Below, piece by piece: positions 38,131 to 46,316 of a DNA stretch of 64,000 nt. Source of the stretch: Nosema muscidifuracis (taxonomy: Eukaryota; Microsporidia; Nosematidae); the NCBI GenBank assembly GCA_028335825.1, contig JAIOKI010000010.1:434001-498000 (forward strand). Direction: 5' to 3'. The translations under genes and the position numbers were made by a program. The notes below the pieces were generated by a model, which was given only the letters and a program-made list of their open reading frames with translations, did no database searches and was not told the DNA's origin. Within the stretch, counting starts at the first letter, position 1. The number at the start of each line of letters is the position of its first letter.

Positions 38131-41064
38131 ATGATTTTAGAAATAGACACTTATAACGAGACGGTTATAATAAGATCAGTAGAGCTAATAAACTTTATGT
38201 GTCATGATCATCTAATAATAAACTTCACAAAACCATTTACATGTATAGGAGGAAGAAATGGAAGTGGAAAAAGTGCAGTAATGATTTCATTGGGTATTCT
38301 ATTTGGTCAAAGATCTAGTAGTTTAGAAAGAGGAAATTCATTTAAAAATCTTATAAAAACAGGGCAGCAATTTTTTTCAATACGATGTGTACTTAATAAT
38401 ACAAAGAAATTTATGTATGATTTTTTTGGTGATTATATTATATTTGAGAAGAAAGTTACTATGAAAAGCAGTTCATTTACTATATCTAATAAAAGTAAGA
38501 AAAATTACTCAACTAAAATGGAAGATTTAGAGTACATTCTTGATTATTTTAATATAAAATTAGAAAATCCATTGAATTATCTAACACAAGAACAATCAAA
38601 AAGATTTTTAAGTAGTTCTGATCCATCACATTTATACAAATTGTTTATGAAAGGAACAGAGATAGCTGATATTAAACTTATAAATGAGAAATATGAAGAA
38701 AATATTGCAAAATTAAAAGAAAAGATTGAAAATATAGAAAAGTCTGTTGAAGAAATAAATCAAGATCTTTATGAAGAAAGTAGGCGAATGGAAATACTTG
38801 CAAACATTGAAACTTTACAAGAAACAATAAAAAAAGATAGAAATGAAATTGAATGGACAGATGTATATGCAATAAAAAGAGAAATAGAAAATTTGGAAAA
38901 TGAAATTTTGAATTTAGAAAAAGAAATTGAGAAATGTCAAATAGCGAATTCTCAAATATTAGAGGAATCTGAAGAGCTTAGAAGACAGAAAAATAATTTG
39001 ATCGAGTATACACAAACATTAAAAAGTACAAATAAAGAAAAAATGACTCAGATTGAATCAAGTCTAGAATTGAAGAACAAAACAATTAGATCTATGGAAA
39101 ATGATCTAAGGGAATTAAAAGAATCTTTTGATGTGAAGAAGAATCTTATTAAAAGACTAGAGAGATCCAATACTTTTGTAGATGACAGAGAAAAATTATA
39201 TTCTAAAAAAAAGGAAATGCAAAAGAAATTACAGGAAGCTAGAATAAATCAAGAAGAATTTGAAAATATCGTTAAAGTAGAAAAGAAGAAACGTGATGAA
39301 GAAGTTGCAAAAAGTGAGGAATTTAAAAAGAAAATATGGAATTTAGAAAAGCAGATTGATTTTTGTAAGAAGACTACTGAAAATGATGTTTTACATCCTC
39401 AATTGAAAAATATTTGTGAATTAATTAAGAATACAAATTTCAATGAATCAGTTATTGGACCAATAGCGAATTATGTAAGACTCAAAGATCAAAAATGGTG
39501 GAAAACTGCTAGTATCATATTAAGAAATCATTTGACTACTTTTATTTGTTTTAATAGAGAAGATCGTGATAAACTTCTTAAGATATTTAAAAATTTCAAT
39601 GCATCTTTTACTATTCTTATTCCATCTAGTAAGTCAAATGATGTTATTAATTATGAAAAGAATAAAGATTTTGTTACTTTACTCGATGTATTGGAAGTAA
39701 AGAATAATGTTGTATTGAATCAATTAATATTAATGACAAGTATAGAACAAATAGCTTTAATTGAAGATAGATCACTAGCTTATAAAGCTATTAGAAAGAA
39801 TCCTCATAATATTGATTCTATTTATACTATATCAGGGGATAAAATTAAAAAGATGAATGGCTCTGTTTCTGATTTTGCACCTAGAAAACAAGATAAATAT
39901 CATTTTGAGAATCCACAGAATAAATTAAAAAAATATCAAAATGAATTAAATAAAATGCTAGAAAATAAACCAAAGATGAATTATTCTTCAGATTATGAAC
40001 GTGCTGTTAAGAATCATGATAATATACTTATGACAATAAATAATCTTGAAAGAAAACTTAATGATATGGAAAGAGATATAGAAAATGCAGAAGATATGTT
40101 TTCTTGTCAGCAAGAAGTTTTAAATAATGAAGAAATTTTCAATTCGTATAAACTTCTTGAATCACAGATAAAAATTATCAACAATAAAATTGTCTTGTGC
40201 AAAAAAGAAATTTCAGAATTAAATCAAGAAAAAGATTCTATTTCTAATACACAATATCCTTCTATATATGATATTGAGAAGAAGTTACAAAAGACACAAA
40301 TTAAATTTAATGTTTCAAATGATAATCATCTTAAGATTGTACAGAAAAAAGTTACTTTAAATGAGAAGTTAATAGAAAAGTCTTTAGAATTTGAAACTAA
40401 AAGAATAAATTTACTTAAAGAGATTCCTGAAGTTATCAATCCTAGATCTAAAGATATTATTTTAGATGAAATTAATAAATTGGATGTTGAAATTGAGGAA
40501 TCTAAGAAGATTGGTAATAAACAAGAGACAGAAGAAAAACTTAAAGATATTTTTGAGAAAAAGAAAATAAATGAAGAAATATTAAATTTAAACAAACATA
40601 AAATTGAAGATGTTTATGAGTCATATATGCAGAGGATTTCTAAACGTGAAGAGATTAAAGAATTTATAGCTAAAAATGCATCTAGAAGATTCGAAGAATT
40701 GACTTCTCAGAGAGGATATAAAGGAGAATTATTATTTTCTCATGATGAAGAGAAATTATATTTAAAGATGGAAGTTCATAATTTTGGTATAGCTGGTACT
40801 AAAGAAACCTTATCTGGAGGAGAAAGATCCTTTGCAGCCATGTCTCTACTTTTTTCTCTTTGGCCTTATATTTCATGTCCAATTAAAATTCTTGATGAAT
40901 TTGATGTTTTTATGGATGATTTAAATAGAAAGTACATTATTCAGAAATTTATAGAATATTTTAAGAAATCTGAGAATCAAGTTATACTTATCACACCTTT
41001 AAATACCAAAGATTTAGTTGATGATAATGTTGATATACAAATTTTGAATCCACCTAGGGATTAA
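38131..41064 (+). CDS. SMC6: SMC6, structural maintenance of chromosomes subunit of the Smc5/6 complex
   Basis: Smc5/6 is an ATP-driven DNA clamp that controls recombination intermediates. Order: Walker A GGRNGSGKS (about 40-48), long coiled coil, hinge (about 415-560, with VIGPIANYVRL, typical of SMC6), second coiled coil, then LSGGERSFAAMSLLFSLW and Walker B IKILDEFDVFMDDLNRK at about 890-930. IINFMCHDHLIINF and the C-motif FAAMSLLFSLW identify SMC6 rather than SMC1-5. The length of 977 is near the lower normal range. ATG 38131 is preceded by GCCCTAGCATAAA. Partners SMC5 and the Nse proteins are not in the window. Confidence 0.95.
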   Translation: MILEIDTYNETVIIRSVELINFMCHDHLIINFTKPFTCIGGRNGSGKSAVMISLGILFGQRSSSLERGNSFKNLIKTGQQFFSIRCVLNNTKKFMYDFFGDYIIFEKKVTMKSSSFTISNKSKKNYSTKMEDLEYILDYFNIKLENPLNYLTQEQSKRFLSSSDPSHLYKLFMKGTEIADIKLINEKYEENIAKLKEKIENIEKSVEEINQDLYEESRRMEILANIETLQETIKKDRNEIEWTDVYAIKREIENLENEILNLEKEIEKCQIANSQILEESEELRRQKNNLIEYTQTLKSTNKEKMTQIESSLELKNKTIRSMENDLRELKESFDVKKNLIKRLERSNTFVDDREKLYSKKKEMQKKLQEARINQEEFENIVKVEKKKRDEEVAKSEEFKKKIWNLEKQIDFCKKTTENDVLHPQLKNICELIKNTNFNESVIGPIANYVRLKDQKWWKTASIILRNHLTTFICFNREDRDKLLKIFKNFNASFTILIPSSKSNDVINYEKNKDFVTLLDVLEVKNNVVLNQLILMTSIEQIALIEDRSLAYKAIRKNPHNIDSIYTISGDKIKKMNGSVSDFAPRKQDKYHFENPQNKLKKYQNELNKMLENKPKMNYSSDYERAVKNHDNILMTINNLERKLNDMERDIENAEDMFSCQQEVLNNEEIFNSYKLLESQIKIINNKIVLCKKEISELNQEKDSISNTQYPSIYDIEKKLQKTQIKFNVSNDNHLKIVQKKVTLNEKLIEKSLEFETKRINLLKEIPEVINPRSKDIILDEINKLDVEIEESKKIGNKQETEEKLKDIFEKKKINEEILNLNKHKIEDVYESYMQRISKREEIKEFIAKNASRRFEELTSQRGYKGELLFSHDEEKLYLKMEVHNFGIAGTKETLSGGERSFAAMSLLFSLWPYISCPIKILDEFDVFMDDLNRKYIIQKFIEYFKKSENQVILITPLNTKDLVDDNVDIQILNPPRD

Positions 41065-41869
41065 TAAGTATGTATAGAATTAAATAGTTATTTAAGGAAG
41101 ATTGACAATTTTTAAGATATTATTTATATGGTAGTTTTATTAAATTAACAAGATATCAGTATAAGATGTAAAGATATTATTTATAAAGGTAGTTGTATTA
41201 AATTATTAAGGATATTGGTGCTATTTTATAGAGAAAATAATTAAAAATAAGACCTAATTTAAACTTTATAGAGATCATATTTATTTGTATTAAATTATTA
41301 AGAAATCAGTATAAACTCAGTAAAGACATAATTTAAAAATATTAAGAAATCAGTGTAAACTTAATAAAGACTTAATATAAAATATATAGATCTTAATGCA
41401 AAAATATTAAGAAATCAATATAAACTTAATATAAAATATAAAGACTTAATATAAAATTATTAAGAAATCAGTATAAACTTTATTAAGACTTAATATAAAA
41501 TAAAAATATAATAATATAAAATTTATAAGATCTTATTTATGTGGTAATTGTATAAAATTAAAATATCTTTTAAAGAAATTATTTAAAATTTTATAAACAA
41601 AAAAATTGTAATAAAAATTATTTTATTACATAAAATTTGGAATTTATTGAGTTTATTATTGTTCTAAATTTTTCAAAAATTACCTTTTAATTAATAAACA
41701 CATATGACATAAAAAAATTAAACAAACATAAAAAAATAAAATAAAAATTATTTTTAATCGTATTTTATGTAAAAGAAACTTCTTTTTTTCATTTTTTATC
41801 ATTTTGTTTGTTTGTTTAAATTAATTTATCATAAAAAAACTATTTAAATTTTTTTTCATCTAACCCCCT
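41065..41869. repeat. Repeat-rich gap upstream of the secreted protein gene at 41870
   Basis: 41085-41530 carries degenerate units of about 38-60 bases with AGACTTAATATAAAATTATT and AAGAAATCAGTATAAACT. From about 41640 the sequence becomes promoter-like and ends with the GTTTGTTTG element. Confidence 0.6.
41806..41834 (+). promoter_or_regulatory. GTTTGTTTG plus AATTAATTTATCATAA promoter element
   Basis: GTTTGTTTG at 41806-41814 and AATTAATTTATCATAA at 41819-41834, 36 bases before the ATG at 41870. It matches the pair before the secreted protein gene at 33088, where the distance is 35. Confidence 0.55.
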
Positions 41870-42895
41870 ATGAACATGAAAGTATCTAGTCTCGTCATTT
41901 ATTCACAATTATTAGGTGGAATTCTTGGAGCCGGCTTTTATAGTGTAAATACCGGTATCTCAAGACCTTTCGAAGAAGAATTGTATGAATTTAATAGATT
42001 TGATCAAGGAAGATATTTTGGAGGAAATTTATTTGGAAGATTAGGCCGTGGTAGATTTGGAAACAGAAGATCTTCAAATGAAGATCTTTTAATTCCTTTC
42101 TCTGGAATTAATAGTAGAGTAGGTGCTTATTCTAAGGAGAATCTTTTGATAACTAACTTTTTGAACTTACAAAATTATCTTAGAAATATTTCTGGGCATA
42201 ATTACGATTATAATAGTAATGGTACTTTTGATAGGATGCTTAATTATTCATCTGAAATAAGTAAAAAAATTTATACCATTTTCAGAAACTGTGTATACCT
42301 TGTTAGAGCTCATGAGTATATTGATTATAAGCACAAGTTTGAGAATAATAAGTTTGGTGATTGTTTCTATATTCTTCTTGATAATGTAGATATTAACAGT
42401 TATGTATTTGAATATTGTCAGACACTCAGACACTTCGAAGAACAAAATTATCCTCTTGGATCTAATTTCTTCTATCAAGCTAAAGAAAGAAGTCTTGTTG
42501 AGTTAGATCTCAATGTTAGAGGTACTAGTAGCATCTGCTCAGCTGATTTCTTGAATGATCCTAAATGTATCTTAGAAATCAATTTATATGACAGAATCAA
42601 GTTGATGGAATTCTTCATTCAAAGATATTTCTATCCTAATAATGGATATGTTAATGAAGAGAGAATCAGTTGTTTCTTCAGAATATATGAGGACATCTAT
42701 TTAAGAGGATGTTCACTTGATCATCAAGTTACTGCATTTGTATTGTACAAGTTATATGCTGAACTTAGATTCAATTACAAGGAAAACAGTATAATTGAAT
42801 TATTAACTAATTTCCTTGTTGATTATAAGGAGGGTGCTAACAAATCTGTTGCTGAGATATTCTGTGCATTTACTTTTGGAACTTTAGGAAAATAA
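41870..42895 (+). CDS. Secreted protein of unknown family with Gly/Arg-rich N-terminus
   Basis: 341 residues. A signal-like leader (MNMKVSSLVIYSQLLGGILGA) is followed by an Arg/Gly/Phe segment (about 45-70, GRYFGGNLFGRLGRGRFGNR) with possible dibasic processing sites. The body is helical, Tyr/Phe-rich, with about eight cysteines spread over residues 140-335 that could form disulphides, and no membrane span. ATG 41870 directly follows AACCCCCT. Codon use is enriched in C-ending codons (CTT, TTC, ATC), suggesting strong expression. A spore wall or polar tube role fits the secretion signal and shared promoter element, but no family is recognised. Confidence 0.75.
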   Translation: MNMKVSSLVIYSQLLGGILGAGFYSVNTGISRPFEEELYEFNRFDQGRYFGGNLFGRLGRGRFGNRRSSNEDLLIPFSGINSRVGAYSKENLLITNFLNLQNYLRNISGHNYDYNSNGTFDRMLNYSSEISKKIYTIFRNCVYLVRAHEYIDYKHKFENNKFGDCFYILLDNVDINSYVFEYCQTLRHFEEQNYPLGSNFFYQAKERSLVELDLNVRGTSSICSADFLNDPKCILEINLYDRIKLMEFFIQRYFYPNNGYVNEERISCFFRIYEDIYLRGCSLDHQVTAFVLYKLYAELRFNYKENSIIELLTNFLVDYKEGANKSVAEIFCAFTFGTLGK

Positions 42896-43309
42896 ACTTG
42901 TTATATAACTTTATTTTAAAATTAGTATCTTAATTAAAAGTATAATTTTTAATTAAAAAGATGATTAATTATTTTCAAAAAAATATAAAAGATTTTTTTA
43001 AAATACTTTATATTTCTTATTTTAATGAATTATATTAGCTCTTCTAAAAGCTATAATTTAAACTACTGCTTGAAATAATGCTCGTTGCTTTGATAATGTT
43101 TATGTATTTTAAATTATTAAAGATATTTATTTGTATTAGCTTCTTATCATTTTATTATAATTTAATAACTTATATACTTATTATTTTATTAAATTATATA
43201 CTTATTATTTTATTAAATTATATACTTATTATTTTATTAAATTATAATTTTCTTATATACTTATAATTTTCTTATATACTTATTATTATTTTCTTATATA
43301 TTTATAATT
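42896..43309. repeat. Gap with 25-bp tandem repeats
   Basis: At 43160-43300 the unit ACTTATTATTTTATTAAATT is repeated about five times with variants. It generates a spurious Ile/Leu-rich frame at 43078-43266. No gene is supported. Confidence 0.65.
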
Positions 43310-45064
43310 TTAATAAAATTTTATATAAGATCTGTTATTTGTTGTCAAATGCAATCCAAGTGAATTTTTTACAGGACTTATCCCACACATCATAATTTTT
43401 GTATCTTTAATTATTTGTTCTGTATACATCCAAGAAGTCACAAGACATTCTCCACTATCATCTTGTAAAATAAATCTAACAAATTTTCTAATTTTTACAT
43501 CTTCGTTCGTTACTTCTTCTTTAGTCTTTTCTATAAGATTCTGTATTTTATCAAGTTCATCTTCTAAATTCTCTACTGAATTTCTATATCCCTTAACTTG
43601 TACAATAAATTTACTTTCTATTATTCTTTTGATAGATCCTTTTATACACGAAACAATACCACCTTCTTTATTAATATCCTTGATTTTTCTTATAAAAGAT
43701 ATTTTTTTTCTGTATCCAAGTTTTCTATTACAATGAGATAATAAAAATGAATTATAATAACATTCCATTACTAAATCTTCTTCATTATGATCAAGTATAG
43801 ATTTGTTACTATCTAGTAAATATCTACTACCGAATAATTTAATCTTCTGTCCTGATGATATCTTTTTATTTTGAAAATATCTTGTAAGCATTTCATCTAA
43901 CCGTATTTTAACTGAAAAATATCCATCATAAACTTCTACAATATTTTTATTTACAGATAATACAAGAAGAATCATATACCTGTAAGAAACATCATCTCCT
44001 TCCACTATACGTCTTAATATAGAATATTCAGATTTTAATCTATTTCGTATACCTTCAATAAATTTATTAAGTGTCTCTGAATCTCCTATAAGCTTATTTA
44101 TATATAAATCCATCCATACCCATCTATATTGTATCAATAATAATTTCTTATCAGTTTTTTTGAATTCATTCTTGACTTTCTCAAAATAATATTTGTATAA
44201 ATTTTTTTCTTCAATTTCTGAAGAAATGTGACCTTTTTCAGGACAATTATAACTTCTCATTGGTCCTCCTCTATTAAAAGACATAAATTTTGGTGTTCTG
44301 TTTAAAATACTCTGATTTATTAATATTTTCTTTTTATTTCCAGTAGTAAAGCCTATTTCAATATTATTTTCATTATTATCAATTGATAATTCATATTCTT
44401 TAATTAAATTATTTTCATTATGTTTATTATTTTCAACTGATATTTCATTATCTTTCATAAAATTATTTTCATTATCTTTTATAAAATTGTATTCTTTTGT
44501 AATATTATTCTGATTTAGTAATTCATGATCTTCCATAGAATTATTTTTATTATCTTCCATAGAATAATTTTCATTATTATCAATTGATAATTCATTATCT
44601 TTTATAAAATTATTTTTATCATCTTTTATAAAATTATTTTTATCATCTTTTATAGAATTATTTTCATTATCTTTTAAAGAATTATTCTCAATTGATATTT
44701 CATTATTTTCATTAAGCTTAATTTTTTTAATCTTTTTCGTAAACGAGCTTGTTGTTTCATCAAATTCCTGCGTTTTTATGCTCTCAGAACATTTATTTAT
44801 ATTTTTTTCATTCGAATCACCAACAAACTCACTAAAAATTTCATGAAAATCTTCAAAATCAGCTACACTCGAAAATAAATAATTATCATCAGAAAATAGA
44901 GTATCATCCAATGAACCAAGACTTGAAATATTATCTTCCTTTTTATTTCGTGCATCATCTTCGCAGATTAATTCTGAATAATCAGATGATTCTGAGATAA
45001 GTATTTTATCTTTATCTTGTGAACAACTAAAATCAATGTATTTGAATTCTTCGTCTGAATCCAT
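43310..45064 (-). CDS. BRCA2: BRCA2/Brh2-like recombination mediator
   Basis: BRCA2 loads RAD51 onto RPA-coated DNA. The C-terminal 300 residues match the BRCA2 DNA-binding region: YRWVWMDLYI (about 311), ILRRIVEGDDVSYRYMILLVLSV, EVYDGYFSVKIRLDEML with SSGQKIKLFGSRYL (OB1), then KLGYRKKISFIRKI with GGIVSCIKGSIKRI (OB2), and a final OB strand set (FVRFILQDDSGECLVTSW). Before it, at 238-260, GFTTGNKKKILINQ reads like one BRC repeat (human core G-F-x-T-A-S-G-K). The N-terminus is acidic. Repeat-born Asn/Asp/Lys insertions fill about 120-235. ATG 45064 is preferred over 45088 because AACCCTTTG precedes it. At 584 residues it is tiny but complete in logic, as in Ustilago Brh2. HEI10 lies just upstream on the same strand. 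Confidence 0.82.
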   Translation of the reverse strand: MDSDEEFKYIDFSCSQDKDKILISESSDYSELICEDDARNKKEDNISSLGSLDDTLFSDDNYLFSSVADFEDFHEIFSEFVGDSNEKNINKCSESIKTQEFDETTSSFTKKIKKIKLNENNEISIENNSLKDNENNSIKDDKNNFIKDDKNNFIKDNELSIDNNENYSMEDNKNNSMEDHELLNQNNITKEYNFIKDNENNFMKDNEISVENNKHNENNLIKEYELSIDNNENNIEIGFTTGNKKKILINQSILNRTPKFMSFNRGGPMRSYNCPEKGHISSEIEEKNLYKYYFEKVKNEFKKTDKKLLLIQYRWVWMDLYINKLIGDSETLNKFIEGIRNRLKSEYSILRRIVEGDDVSYRYMILLVLSVNKNIVEVYDGYFSVKIRLDEMLTRYFQNKKISSGQKIKLFGSRYLLDSNKSILDHNEEDLVMECYYNSFLLSHCNRKLGYRKKISFIRKIKDINKEGGIVSCIKGSIKRIIESKFIVQVKGYRNSVENLEDELDKIQNLIEKTKEEVTNEDVKIRKFVRFILQDDSGECLVTSWMYTEQIIKDTKIMMCGISPVKNSLGLHLTTNNRSYIKFY

Positions 45065-45068
45065 CAAA

Positions 45069-45071
45069 GGG
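45069..45071 (-). promoter_or_regulatory. CCC start context deciding the BRCA2 start
   Basis: CCC (minus strand) lies four bases before ATG 45064 and after the in-frame ATG at 45088, so the downstream ATG is favoured. Confidence 0.6.
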
Positions 45072-45348
45072 TTAAAAAAGTTATGCATGAAATTTAAGAA
45101 ATAAAATTTGTTTATCAGATCTTAAAAAAATATTTCACTTTATCAATTAACATGAAAGATGAGATTAAAATTTTTAATATATCAATAAAAATAAGGTAAC
45201 AAGAAATATAATTTATTTTTAATTAATCAATTGAGATTCAATTTAATTTTTTAATGAATCATATATAATATGTGAGATTCAATGTAACTTTTTAATGAAT
45301 CAATCAATTTAACTTTTTAATAATAAAAGATATTTTATGAAATTTAAT

Positions 45349-45924
45349 TTAACTTTTATTTAATTCTATATTTTTTTGCTTTATATTAGATATTTCCCCA
45401 AGTCTATTATTAATATATTTACTTTTCTCAGAATTATGTAAAAGTTTCTGATACTGCTTAATTTTTTCTTCCAACTGTACACCCAAATCATAATTATTCT
45501 GTCTTTCTCTTTCCAAAGATCTCTCTATCCTTTCTAAATTATGCTTTAAAGATTCAATTTCTAATTCGTAATTTGCTTTTACACTTTTTAATTCATGTTT
45601 CATATCTAAATATTCTTTCTCTGCTCCTTCGTTGATAGCATCATGTATAGCATATTCTTGTTCATTTTGATATTGCCAGAATGATATTGCATTTCTACAA
45701 GCATCGAATACTTCACTTGGATCGTATCCAATAAGATTGGGTAAAATATCAAATTCTCTAATAAATATATCTTTATCAGTGCATAAAGATTTACAAGCTA
45801 TGCATATTCTTGAATTCTTTATATGCATCATACATGTTTTACAGAATATATGAGAACATGTAGTTATTAAACATATCTTGTTAATATTCTTTCTACATTT
45901 TATATTATTACATTTTAAGATCAT
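45349..45924 (-). CDS. HEI10: HEI10/CCNB1IP1-like (Zip3 group) meiotic crossover RING protein
   Basis: HEI10/Zip3 proteins are SUMO/ubiquitin E3 ligases on the synaptonemal complex that select crossover sites. The RING has the HEI10 layout: Cys5-x4-Cys10, Cys23-x-His25-x2-Cys28-x2-Cys31, Cys41-x2-Cys44. It is followed by a helix with FWQYQNEQEYAIHDA, which mirrors the family's A-F-W-x-Y-Q-x-x-Q-E, then a long coiled coil (about 100-170) ending in EKIKQYQKLLHNSEK (human R-N-R-Q-Y-Q-K-L). At 191 residues it is shorter than human (277), lacking the C-terminal tail. The ATG directly follows TTAACCCCT. Such a gene has no known role outside meiosis. Confidence 0.85.
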   Translation of the reverse strand: MILKCNNIKCRKNINKICLITTCSHIFCKTCMMHIKNSRICIACKSLCTDKDIFIREFDILPNLIGYDPSEVFDACRNAISFWQYQNEQEYAIHDAINEGAEKEYLDMKHELKSVKANYELEIESLKHNLERIERSLERERQNNYDLGVQLEEKIKQYQKLLHNSEKSKYINNRLGEISNIKQKNIELNKS

Positions 45925-46316
45925 AGGGGTTAATTAAAGTATAAATTTAATTTATAAAATTGTTAGATACTTTTTAATTGAAAAAAATAAGTTTATAATT
46001 AAAAACAAAGATGATTATTTTAAAATATTGAAAATTATATATTTATTTTAAGATATTAAAAATAAGATGATTAATTTAGGATATTAAAAATTACAATCTT
46101 AAATAAATTATTGAAATAAGATGATTAATTTAGGATATTAAAAATTACAATCTTAAATAAATTATTGAAAATAAGATGATTAATTTAAAATATTGAAAAT
46201 TACAATATTTAATTAAATTATAAAAAATTATATATTTATTTTAATATATTAAAAATTACATATTTATTTAAAATATTAAAAATAAGATAATCATTTGTAA
46301 AAAGTTTAATAACCAT
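45925..46316. repeat. Gap with tandem repeats of about 55-60 bp
   Basis: A unit with AAAATTACAATCTTAAATAA and AATAAGATGATTAATTTAGG is repeated about four times at 46060-46220, with AATTACATATTTATTT variants to 46290. No gene. Confidence 0.65.

Noticed and set aside
43078-43266. 62-codon plus frame with LNYILIILLNYILIILL
   Set aside because: Translation of a 25-bp tandem repeat in a spacer.
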